From assembly GCA_020348765.1 (NCBI GenBank), contig CP070753.1, forward strand, positions 2,391,019-2,398,093: a DNA stretch of 7,075 nt, read 5' to 3'. How positions within the stretch are numbered: the first letter of the stretch is position 1; each line of letters opens with the position of its first letter. A program made the translations under genes and the position numbers. Below are positions 1-5,747 of the stretch, one piece after another. This DNA is from Burkholderiales bacterium (GTDB taxonomy: Bacteria; Pseudomonadota; Gammaproteobacteria; Burkholderiales; Burkholderiaceae_E). The notes under the pieces are model-generated. The model was not told the origin of the DNA. It worked only from the letters and a program-made list of their open reading frames with translations, and searched no databases.

Positions 1-612
1 AGCGCCCCGCCGATCAACGCGCTGATCGCGACGATCGGCCTGTGGCTGTTCTTCCATCACCTGGCAGGATGGATCTGGGGCTACGACCCGTACCGCTTCC
101 CGTCGCTGTTCTCGCCCGAACCGGTCGCGGTTCTCGGTGCGCGTATCTCGCAGAACAGCCTCGGCATCCTGGGTGTCTCGCTCGGCGTGATGGCGCTGCT
201 CTACCTGTTCTTCGAACGCACCCGGCTGGGCACCGCGATGCGTGCTGCGAGCATGAACCGGCGTGCGGCGCAGCTGATGGGCGTCAACGTCGGACACATT
301 TCCATGGCCGCATGGGGGCTGGCCACGGCGGTCAGCGTCGTGGCAGGGATGCTCACCGCGCCGGTGACGTTCCTCGATTTCGAGATGATGGTGATCGTGC
401 TCCTGAAGGCCTTCGCCGGGGCCATCCTCGGGGGCTTCAACAGTCTCCCGGGCGCGGTGGTCGGTTGCCTGGTGATCGGCGTGCTCGAGACCCTCTTCGG
501 AGCGTACGTCTCCACCGCGTTCAAGGATGCTTTCGCGTTCGGCATCATCGTACTGGTGCTGATGTTCCGCCCATCCGGGCTTTTCACCCGGGCGGCCGGC
601 CGCAAGGTCTGA
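1..612 (+). CDS. livH: LivH-type branched-chain amino acid ABC transporter permease (5' partial)
   Basis: Inner-membrane permease that pairs with LivM to form the channel of a Liv/HAAT-type importer. The reading frame is open from the first base of the window to TGA at 610-612, giving 203 visible residues. The family is usually about 290-310 residues, so roughly the first third lies upstream. Visible features: hydrophobic segments near residues 5-25, 52-72, 103-120 and 155-190; a cytoplasmic EAA-like loop around residues 80-104 (MRAASMNRRAAQLMGVNV), where the ATPases are expected to dock; the family-typical glycine-rich stretch KAFAGAILGGFNSLPGAVVG at 136-155; and the usual permease ending FRPSGLF at 189-195. 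It is followed 2 nt later by livM, so the two are surely co-transcribed. The family call is secure; the transported substrate is not, because HAAT systems also carry amides, urea, aromatic acids and other small molecules. Confidence 0.93.
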   Translation, partial: SAPPINALIATIGLWLFFHHLAGWIWGYDPYRFPSLFSPEPVAVLGARISQNSLGILGVSLGVMALLYLFFERTRLGTAMRAASMNRRAAQLMGVNVGHISMAAWGLATAVSVVAGMLTAPVTFLDFEMMVIVLLKAFAGAILGGFNSLPGAVVGCLVIGVLETLFGAYVSTAFKDAFAFGIIVLVLMFRPSGLFTRAAGRKV

Positions 613-614
613 AC

Positions 615-1547
615 ATGAGGCCACGCACGATCGCCCTGCTCGCCGGCGTGCTCGCGCTACTGGTCGCTCCGCTCGGCCTGGCGCACTACGGGCACTACAT
701 TCTGGCCACGATGATGATGTACGCCCTGGTCGGCCTGAGCCTGAACATCCTGATCGGAATGGGCGGCCAGATCTCGATCGGCCATGCCGGGTTCTGGGCC
801 CTGGGCGCGTATGCCGGCGCGATCGCGATGCAAACATTCGGTGTGCCGTTCATCCTCGCGATCTTCGTCGGCGGGATCGTCGCCGGCGCCTTCGGTGCGC
901 TGGTCGCGCTGCCCGCGCTGCGGGTTCAGGGACACTACCTGGCGATCGCGACGCTTGCGTTCGCGCTCGTGGTGCAGCAGATCCTCTTCGAATGGGAGAG
1001 CGTGACCGGCGGGCGGGCTGGGCTGTTCGTGCCGCGGCCTTCGCTGTTCGGTTACGAGCTCGGTTCCGACTTCGAGTACTACTACTTCCTGCTGGCACTG
1101 TTCCTGCTCGCGGCCTGGGTCACCCGAAACCTGCGCACGTCGCTCGCCGGCCGCTCGCTGATGGCGCTGAAGATGAGCCCGGTCGCCGCACAGTGCGCAG
1201 GGATCTCGCGCGCGAGGCACATCATCCTCGCCTTCGCGCTCAGTGCCTTCTTCACCGGCATATCGGGCGCCCTCTACGGCTGCCTGATCGGCCGATTGAG
1301 CACCGAGACGTTCTCGCTCACCGCATCGCTGTCGTTCCTGACGATGGCGGTGATCGGGGGCCTGGGCTCCGAGGTCGGCGCGCTGCTGGGCGCGGCCTTC
1401 CTCGCCCTCGCGCCCGAGGTGCTGCGCGAGCTGCAGGATGCGCAGATGGTCGTCTACGGAGTGGTGCTGGTACTGTGCATGCAGTTCCTGCCCAAGGGGC
1501 TCGCGAGCCTGGGCGAGCGAATCGGGTGGTTGCGGCGACCGAAATGA
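615..1547 (+). CDS. livM: LivM-type branched-chain amino acid ABC transporter permease
   Basis: Second inner-membrane permease of the importer, 310 residues, close to the usual length for LivM proteins lacking the long N-terminal extension seen in enterobacteria. About eight hydrophobic segments are visible. Diagnostic stretches: LNILIGMGGQISIGHAGF at 43-60 (the LivM hallmark), HYLAIATLAFA at 107-117, an EAA-like cytoplasmic loop around 176-200 (SLAGRSLMALKMSPVAAQCAG) and MAVIGGLGSEVGALLGA at 244-260. The frame stays open upstream to position 42, but that part overlaps livH and reads as non-membrane, Arg-rich sequence. The ATG at 615 is therefore chosen: it lies 2 nt after the livH stop, with a modest AAGG (604-607) 7 nt upstream. 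The stop codon overlaps the livG start (ATGA, 1544-1547), a typical translational-coupling junction. Confidence 0.95.
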   Translation: MRPRTIALLAGVLALLVAPLGLAHYGHYILATMMMYALVGLSLNILIGMGGQISIGHAGFWALGAYAGAIAMQTFGVPFILAIFVGGIVAGAFGALVALPALRVQGHYLAIATLAFALVVQQILFEWESVTGGRAGLFVPRPSLFGYELGSDFEYYYFLLALFLLAAWVTRNLRTSLAGRSLMALKMSPVAAQCAGISRARHIILAFALSAFFTGISGALYGCLIGRLSTETFSLTASLSFLTMAVIGGLGSEVGALLGAAFLALAPEVLRELQDAQMVVYGVVLVLCMQFLPKGLASLGERIGWLRRPK

Positions 1548-2320
1548 GCGCGATCCTCGAGATCCGGGACATCTCGATCGCCTTCGCCGGCCTGCGGGCG
1601 CTCGACGGCGTGAGCCTCGCCGTCGAGCAGGGCCAGATCTTCGGTCTGATCGGACCCAATGGCGCGGGCAAGTCGACCCTTCTGAACTGCGTGTCGCGCC
1701 TGTATCCGCCGTCGGGCGGCGAGATCCTGTATCACGGCTCCAGCCTCCTGCGCCGCCAGGTGCACGAGCTGCCATCGCTCGGAATCCGGCGCACGTTCCA
1801 GAACCTGGAGCTGTTCCGGGACGCTTCGGTACGCGAGAACATCCAGCTCGGGGCCGCGTTCCGCTTTCGCACCAACGTGCTGGCGGATCTGCTTTGCCTG
1901 GGGCCTTCGCGCCGCGGGCAAGGTGCCGCCGCCCGGCGCGCAGATGTCCTCCTCGACCAGCTGGGCCTGGCCGAACACGCCGACACCCCGGTCGCGGCGC
2001 TGCCCTACGGCATCCAGAAATCGGTGGAGCTGGCACGCGCTCTGGCGAGCGAGCCCAGGCTGCTGCTGCTGGACGAGCCGGCCGCCGGCATGAACCCGGA
2101 GGAGAGCCGTCGGGTCGGAGAGACGGTACGCAGTCTGCGGGACACGCACGGGATCACGATCGTACTGGTCGAGCACGACATGCGCCTGGTGATGAGCATT
2201 TGCGAGCGGATCGCGGTGCTCGATCACGGCGAGATGATCTGCGAGGGCACGCCGGACGAGGTGCGCGGCGATCCGGCCGTCATCGCGGCCTACCTCGGAG
2301 AAGAGGCCGAAGATGCTTAA
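1544..2320 (+). CDS. livG: LivG-type ABC transporter ATP-binding protein
   Basis: Cytoplasmic ATPase, 258 residues, one of two nucleotide-binding subunits that drive the importer. Motifs: Walker A GPNGAGKST at 37-45; Q-loop glutamine in TFQN at 84-87; signature helix LPYGIQKSVELARAL at 153-167, which departs from LSGGQ as LivG proteins normally do; Walker B LLLLDEPAAGMNP at 173-185; H-loop His in VEHDM near 211; and a C-terminal Liv-family tail ending AAYLGEE. The FRFRTNVLADLLCLGPSRR insert around 106-124 is the extra helical segment typical of LivG. The start ATG overlaps the livM stop by 4 nt and has no strong Shine-Dalgarno, so coupling from livM is likely. The 3' end overlaps livF by 8 nt. 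Confidence 0.96.
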   Translation: MSAILEIRDISIAFAGLRALDGVSLAVEQGQIFGLIGPNGAGKSTLLNCVSRLYPPSGGEILYHGSSLLRRQVHELPSLGIRRTFQNLELFRDASVRENIQLGAAFRFRTNVLADLLCLGPSRRGQGAAARRADVLLDQLGLAEHADTPVAALPYGIQKSVELARALASEPRLLLLDEPAAGMNPEESRRVGETVRSLRDTHGITIVLVEHDMRLVMSICERIAVLDHGEMICEGTPDEVRGDPAVIAAYLGEEAEDA

Positions 2321-3056
2321 GGTCTCCGGACTCAAGGCGCACTACGGGGGCATCAGTGCGCTCGGTGGCATCGAGCTCGAAATCGGCCGCGGCGAGATCG
2401 TGGCGCTGCTGGGCTCGAACGGCGCGGGCAAGTCGACGCTACTCGGCTGCATCACGGCGAGCTCTCCGTGCGAGTCGCACGGCTCGATCAGCCTCGAGAG
2501 CGCCGAGTTGCGGGGCAAGTCGACCGAGGCCATCATCCGCGCCGGGGTGGTGCTGGTGCCCGAAGGCCGCCAGCTCTTCGGCGAGCTGACGGTGCTCGAA
2601 AACCTGCTGATGGGTGCGTACCTGCGTCCGCGCGGCGCCGATCTGCAGCGCGATCTCGAGCTGGTGTACGAACTGGTCCCGGTCCTGCACGAGCGGCGCC
2701 AGCAGCTCGCCCAGCCGCTGTCCGGCGGCGAGCAGCAGATGGTGGCGATCGGCCGAGCGATGATGGCGAGCCCGAAGCTGATGCTGCTCGACGAGCCCAC
2801 GCTCGCGCTGGCGCCGAAGCTGGTGCACGAGATATTCCGGCTGATCGGAAAGATCAACGCCGCCGGCGTGACGATCCTGCTCGTCGAACAGAATGCACGC
2901 CAGGCCCTGCGCATTTCGCATCCGGGCCTACGTCCTGGAGAAAGGTGCCGTCACGATGGCGGGCGACGCACGGTCGCTCGCGAGCAATCCGCACGTCGTG
3001 GCGGCGTATTTGGGTGGGGGCTGAAGCCCCCCGTGAAGGAAGGAGCGACGCGATGA
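2313..3056 (+). CDS. livF: LivF-type ABC transporter ATP-binding protein, frameshifted near the C-terminus
   Basis: Second ATPase of the importer. The ATG lies inside the end of livG with a good Shine-Dalgarno (GGAGAAGAGG, 2297-2306; 6 nt spacing). Motifs: Walker A GSNGAGKST at 34-42, VPEGRQLF at 82-89, signature LSGGEQQM at 136-143, Walker B LMLLDEPTLALAP at 156-168, and VEQNARQAL at 191-199 (Gln in place of the H-loop His, usual for LivF). Residues 1-203 are normal. After ISH (about 2921) the frame changes: as read, the protein ends with 44 unrelated Arg/Gly-rich residues and stops at 3054-3056. One base back in frame, the sequence continues RAYVLEKGAVTMAGD and ends VVAAYLGGG at TGA 3022-3024, the expected LivF ending and total length (236). 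A single extra C in the CC at 2922-2923 explains this. It is either a sequencing error or a recent mutation; all catalytic motifs precede it. Confidence 0.88.
   Translation: MLKVSGLKAHYGGISALGGIELEIGRGEIVALLGSNGAGKSTLLGCITASSPCESHGSISLESAELRGKSTEAIIRAGVVLVPEGRQLFGELTVLENLLMGAYLRPRGADLQRDLELVYELVPVLHERRQQLAQPLSGGEQQMVAIGRAMMASPKLMLLDEPTLALAPKLVHEIFRLIGKINAAGVTILLVEQNARQALRISHPGLRPGERCRHDGGRRTVAREQSARRGGVFGWGLKPPVKEGATR
2922..3024 (+). other. Out-of-frame remnant of the true livF 3' end (frameshift site)
   Basis: Reading from CGG at 2923 in the frame one base off from the upstream livF frame gives 33 residues: RAYVLEKGAV, then TMAGDARSLASNPH, then VVAAYLGGG, followed by TGA at 3022-3024. The order (aromatic Y-V-L-E-x-G strand, then a segment ending in AAYLG) is that of the C-terminus of Liv-type ATPases. 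The lost frame is therefore still intact and only one base separates the two halves. No slippery heptamer or downstream pseudoknot typical of programmed frameshifting is evident at the junction. Confidence 0.8.
3016..3031 (+). promoter_or_regulatory. Intercistronic GC hairpin carrying the original livF stop codon in its loop
   Basis: GGGGGC (3016-3021) and GCCCCC (3026-3031) form a perfect 6-bp all-GC stem closing the tetraloop TGAA, whose TGA is the in-frame stop of unshifted livF. No T-tract follows, so simple intrinsic termination is unlikely. The hairpin ends 5 nt before the binding-protein gene's ribosome-binding site begins. It could slow 3' decay or modulate expression between the ATPase gene and the binding-protein gene. 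The function is inferred; the structure is read directly. Confidence 0.45.
3037..3045 (+). promoter_or_regulatory. Strong ribosome-binding site for the livK-like gene
   Basis: AGGAAGGAG at 3037-3045 lies 7 nt before ATG 3053. It is clearly stronger than the sites of livM and livG, consistent with the higher translation usually needed for a periplasmic binding protein. It fixes the start of the downstream gene. Confidence 0.7.
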
Positions 3057-4174
3057 GTCACATTCGGAGAGTTGTCAGCCTGACGATGCTGGCGGCGGCG
3101 ATCGGCGCCGGCTTGCCCGCCCACGCCGAGCAGGGCGTGACGGACGACAGAATCGTCCTCGGATCGTTCCTGCCCCTGCAGAGCGGGCTTGCGGCCGGCG
3201 CGACCCAGATGAAGGAGGGCACCGAGGTCTACTTCAAGTACATCAACGATCAGGGCGGGGTGCACGGCCGCAAGATCGAGTGGATCGTCGAGAACGACTC
3301 GTACAACCCGCAGCAGACGGTCGCCGTGGTCAAGAAGCTCGTCGACCGCGACGGCGTGTTCGCGATCGTCTCGACACTGGGCACGGTGACCAACCTCGCG
3401 GCGCTGCCGTTCCTGAAGCAGCGCGGCGTGCCGATCGTCAATCCCGCCGGCGGGCACGAGAACCTCAACAAGCCGAAGGACAAGAACGTGTTCGGGATCC
3501 TGCCGCTGAGCTCAGAAATCGGCGAGTCGATGGCCGAGTACGCGGTCACCAAGCTCGGCGCGAAGCGGGTCGCGGTCTTCTACCAGAACGACCAGTTCGG
3601 CAAGGACCAGCGCGACGGCGCGGTCGAATACCTGAAGAAGAACGGCATGACGCCGGTCGCCGAAGCGACCTACGTCCCGAGCGACGTCGACGTGAGCGCT
3701 CAGGTCATCGCGTTGCGGCAGGCGAACCCGGATGCGGTCATCCTGGGGGTGATCCCGAAGCACGGCTCGCTCTTCATGGTGGAAGCGCAGAAGCTCGGAT
3801 GGAGGCCGAACGTCGTCGGACACAACACGATGGCCGACCCGGTCGTGATCGACCTCGCGGGCAATGCGCTCGAGGGAATCTACGTCAACCTGATGACCGC
3901 CGTGGCCACGATGGACCGTGAAGCGGTCAAGCAGGCCAACGAGATCCTCGCCAAGTATTCGCCCAAGACCAAGCCCGGCTACTACCCCTACCTCGGCATG
4001 GCCGGAGCGATCATCTTCGTGGAGGGCGCCAAGCGGGCGGGCAAGGATCTCACACGCGCGAAGCTCATCGAGGCCCTGGAAAGCCTGAGCCGGTTCGAGC
4101 CGGGGGTCGTCCCGCCGATCGAGTGGAGCACCAGTTACCACGGCGGTCCTCGCACCTTCGGCTACGCGACCTAG
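3053..4174 (+). CDS. Liv-type periplasmic substrate-binding protein, ending at a premature TAG
   Basis: Captures the transporter's substrate in the periplasm. It is 373 residues as read. An N-terminal signal peptide is visible (RR followed by a hydrophobic run to about residue 22; likely cleavage after AHA, residue 25). The mature part begins with the type I fold strand [15 protein letters not shown] at 31-45, then [12 protein letters not shown] near 64-75 and the [20 protein letters not shown] region at 92-111. The second lobe starts near [15 protein letters not shown] at 171-185. This is the Peripla_BP_6 (PBP1) architecture of HAAT binding proteins. The visible protein has no cysteine, so it lacks the conserved disulfide of LivJ/LivK. 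The family ending is cut: after [11 protein letters not shown] comes TAG (4172-4174), then AAGAACGGT and onward in the same frame to TGA at 4208-4210. The loss is only 12 residues and probably tolerated. It follows livFGMH in the operon and is probably that system's binding protein. Confidence 0.9.
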   Translation: MSHIRRVVSLTMLAAAIGAGLPAHAEQGVTDDRIVLGSFLPLQSGLAAGATQMKEGTEVYFKYINDQGGVHGRKIEWIVENDSYNPQQTVAVVKKLVDRDGVFAIVSTLGTVTNLAALPFLKQRGVPIVNPAGGHENLNKPKDKNVFGILPLSSEIGESMAEYAVTKLGAKRVAVFYQNDQFGKDQRDGAVEYLKKNGMTPVAEATYVPSDVDVSAQVIALRQANPDAVILGVIPKHGSLFMVEAQKLGWRPNVVGHNTMADPVVIDLAGNALEGIYVNLMTAVATMDREAVKQANEILAKYSPKTKPGYYPYLGMAGAIIFVEGAKRAGKDLTRAKLIEALESLSRFEPGVVPPIEWSTSYHGGPRTFGYAT

Positions 4175-4210
4175 AAGAACGGTCAGCTCGAGGTGCTGCA
4201 GGGCTGGTGA
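4172..4210 (+). other. In-frame continuation of the binding-protein gene beyond an amber codon
   Basis: The codons after TAG 4172-4174 read [11 protein letters not shown] and then TGA at 4208-4210. With TGG in place of TAG the ending would be [15 protein letters not shown], which resembles the usual C-terminus of this binding-protein family (a W/K-N-G-x-L strand near the end). A single G-to-A change explains the stop. The restored protein would be 385 residues. Confidence 0.7.
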
Positions 4211-4216
4211 GCAGCC

Positions 4217-4252
4217 TGGGCGGGGCGCTGGCCGCCGCCGGCGCCCCGCTCG
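4217..4252 (+). terminator. Long GC-rich hairpin after the binding-protein gene
   Basis: CGGGGCGCTGG (4221-4231) pairs with CCGGCGCCCCG (4238-4248) around loop CCGCCG, with one T-G wobble. Four further pairs, two of them wobbles, extend it to 4217/4252, giving about 15 bp. No T-run follows and a ribosome-binding site lies just downstream. It may act as a partial terminator or 3' stabiliser that keeps binding-protein message abundant over the rutC-like gene, rather than as a full stop. Confidence 0.5.
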
Positions 4253-4274
4253 CTCAACCGATGGGAGAACAGAG

Positions 4275-4658
4275 ATGCCGTATCAAGTCGTGGTACCGAA
4301 GGGCTCCGCCCCGCCGCTCGCGCCCTACTCGCCCGGCGCCAGGGCCGGGAACGCGGTCTACGTGTCGGGCATGCTCGCGCTGGACAAGGACGGCAAGCTG
4401 GTGGGCGCCGGCGACGTGAAGGCGCAGACGCGCTGCGTGCTCGAGTCGATCAAGTCGGTGCTCGAGGCCGCCGGCGGCTCGCTCGCGGACGTGACCTTCA
4501 ACCACATCTTCCTCGCCGACCTGAAGGACGACGCGGCGATGAACGAGGTGTACAAGGAGTACTTCCCGAAGGACCCACCGGCGCGCTATTGCATCCGCGC
4601 CGACCTGGTGAAGCCGGAGTTCCTGGTCGAGATCGCCTCGGTGGCGCACCTGTCGTAG
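4275..4658 (+). CDS. rutC: RutC-like RidA/YjgF-family protein (probable enamine/imine or aminoacrylate deaminase)
   Basis: Small cytoplasmic enzyme, 127 residues, the full length of the YjgF/YER057c/UK114 family. Family members form trimers that hydrolyse reactive enamines and imines to ketone and ammonia; the RutC branch is linked to 3-aminoacrylate in pyrimidine breakdown. The sequence resembles enterobacterial RutC from memory along its whole length: N-terminal [25 protein letters not shown] at 29-37, [15 protein letters not shown] at 49-64, DVTFNHIFL at 72-80, and [13 protein letters not shown] at 95-107. The active-site Arg (R104 in PARYC) and Glu (E119 in LVEIA) of the RidA family are both present. 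Start: ATG 4275 with GGGAG (4263-4267) 7 nt upstream. None of the other rut genes (rutA, B, D-G) is nearby, so the call is by sequence resemblance; here it may serve another nitrogenous substrate brought in by the transporter. It sits 64 nt after the binding-protein gene. Confidence 0.85.
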   Translation: MPYQVVVPKGSAPPLAPYSPGARAGNAVYVSGMLALDKDGKLVGAGDVKAQTRCVLESIKSVLEAAGGSLADVTFNHIFLADLKDDAAMNEVYKEYFPKDPPARYCIRADLVKPEFLVEIASVAHLS

Positions 4659-4684
4659 CGGCGACGGCGCCGGCGGCCGAGCGT

Positions 4685-4718
4685 GCATGCGCCGCGTACG
4701 GCTTGCGCTGGCGCATGC
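4685..4718 (+). terminator. Hairpin downstream of the rutC-like gene
   Basis: GCATGCGCC (4685-4693) and GGCGCATGC (4710-4718) are perfect inverted repeats of 9 bp around 16 nt. Three further inner pairs are possible (4694-4696 with 4706-4708). It lies 26 nt after the stop at 4658, in the convergent gap. No T-tract is present on either strand, so it is a candidate stem for Rho-assisted or structural termination of the rightward operon. Confidence 0.45.
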
Positions 4719-4747
4719 CGCCTTCCGGCAGGAGGACCTGCTCCGCA

Positions 4748-4778
4748 GCCGGCCCGCGACGGAAGCGTCGCTGCCGGC
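4748..4778 (-). terminator. Hairpin downstream of the leftward SDR/hydrolase unit
   Basis: GCGACG (4756-4761) and CGTCGC (4766-4771) close a 4-nt loop. An outer GCCGG (4748-4752)/CCGGC (4774-4778) stem adds to it across a small internal loop. On the minus strand it begins 6 nt past the hydrolase stop (4784). The loop reads CTTC on that strand. No T-tract follows. Position and stability suggest a 3'-end structure for the leftward transcript. Confidence 0.45.
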
Positions 4779-4783
4779 GGCGT

Positions 4784-5710
4784 TCAACCAAACAGCAGGC
4801 TGTGCGGATTGAGCACCGCCATCTGCTCGATCGCGTCGTCGCGCACTCCCTGCCCGCGCAGGCAGTCGAAGTACTCGCGCAGGCCCTCGCCCACCGGCGG
4901 CGAGAACGGCTGCCCGAGGTCGGACGACAGCACGACGCCCTCGGCGCCGACCGCCTCGATCACCGCCGCGTAGCTCTCGTAGCTGAGGTGGTCCATCGCG
5001 ATGTTCACGAACGCGAGCTCGGTGTACGCGCCGCACTCGCGCCACAGCCTCGAGAGCGTGTCCAGCGTCTGCTGGGTCGCCTGGAACAGCGGGTGCGTCA
5101 TCACGATGCGCCGCTGGCCCGTCGCGTGCGCGCGCTCGACCAGCCAGGCGGTCTCGTGCCGGTTCAGGTGGCCGGTCGCCAGTACCAGGTCCAGCTCGCG
5201 CACCGCCGCAAGCGCCCGGTCGATCGCCGCCACCTGCTTCGGGTCGGCGGTGTCGATCGCGAAACCGCTGCCCAGCGGGAAGTAGCGGGTGTAGCGGCCC
5301 GCGACGCCCCACTCCAGCGGGATGTCGCGCCGGCCGAACAGGTTCAGGTGCGCCTCGGTGCACAGCGTGGGCATCCAGACCACGAACCGCTCCGGGTCGG
5401 GGTCGGCCTGGCCGACGTCGCGCTTCCAGCCCGAGAGCGCGGCGCGCACGCCGTGGTCGTCGACGCCGCCGGCGCCGAAGTTCAGCGCCACCGAGCCCAC
5501 CAGCGGCACCCGGTCGTCGTCGCGGCGCAGCTGGCTCACCCAGCCGGTGGTCGGCTGGAAGTGGTTCTTCATCACGACGCCGAAGCCCTCGCGCCGAGCT
5601 TCCTCGGCGAGCGACTCGGCGCTGTACCGGCGTCGCAGCAGCTCCGGCCCGATGTGCACGTGCATGTCGAGCGTGCACTTGCCATCGACGGTGGGCAGGG
5701 GTCTGGTCAT
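4784..5710 (-). CDS. DUF6282-type metal-dependent hydrolase-like protein
   Basis: Probable cytoplasmic TIM-barrel protein of the amidohydrolase/PHP-like kind, 308 residues, with no signal peptide. The pattern matches what I recall of the uncharacterised DUF6282 family: LDMHVHIGPELLRRRY at 14-29 with the metal-binding HxH (H17, H19), VVMKNHFQPTT at 45-55 (K48, H50), ATGHLNRHE at 178-186 (H181), VMTHPLF at 203-209 (H206), and LSSDLGQPFSPPVGEG at 261-276 (D264). His and Asp residues spaced at successive strand ends suit a mono- or binuclear metal site. No substrate is known for the family. The frame is open upstream to 5809, but that overlaps the SDR gene. ATG at 5708-5710 is preferred because GGAG (ctcc at 5719-5722) lies 8 nt upstream and the conserved core starts right after it. 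It is 37 nt downstream of the SDR stop, so the two are co-transcribed. It converges with the rutC-like gene. Confidence 0.8.
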   Translation of the reverse strand: MTRPLPTVDGKCTLDMHVHIGPELLRRRYSAESLAEEARREGFGVVMKNHFQPTTGWVSQLRRDDDRVPLVGSVALNFGAGGVDDHGVRAALSGWKRDVGQADPDPERFVVWMPTLCTEAHLNLFGRRDIPLEWGVAGRYTRYFPLGSGFAIDTADPKQVAAIDRALAAVRELDLVLATGHLNRHETAWLVERAHATGQRRIVMTHPLFQATQQTLDTLSRLWRECGAYTELAFVNIAMDHLSYESYAAVIEAVGAEGVVLSSDLGQPFSPPVGEGLREYFDCLRGQGVRDDAIEQMAVLNPHSLLFG

Positions 5711-5747
5711 GTGCGTGGCTCCGGCGAGTCCGGGTTCGCGGGCGCGG

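Noticed and set aside
42..614. N-terminal extension of the livM frame from an ATG at 42
   Set aside because: It overlaps livH completely, is Arg/Gly/His-rich rather than membrane-like, and the true LivM N-terminus starts at 615.
657..2036. 459-codon minus-strand open frame across livM and livG
   Set aside because: Shadow of GC-rich coding sequence: Arg/Gly/Ala-rich with no domain, while the opposite strand encodes textbook LivM and LivG.
2916..2930. Programmed ribosomal frameshift in livF
   Set aside because: No slippery heptamer or evident stimulatory structure, and I know of no programmed frameshifting in LivF.
4172..4174. TAG decoded as pyrrolysine or otherwise suppressed
   Set aside because: The expected residue is an ordinary Trp near the C-terminus of a transport protein. 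Nothing in the window points to amber recoding.
4254..5678. 474-codon minus-strand frame across rutC and the hydrolase
   Set aside because: Low-complexity Arg/Ala composition, out of frame with the hydrolase, and overlapping two well-supported genes.
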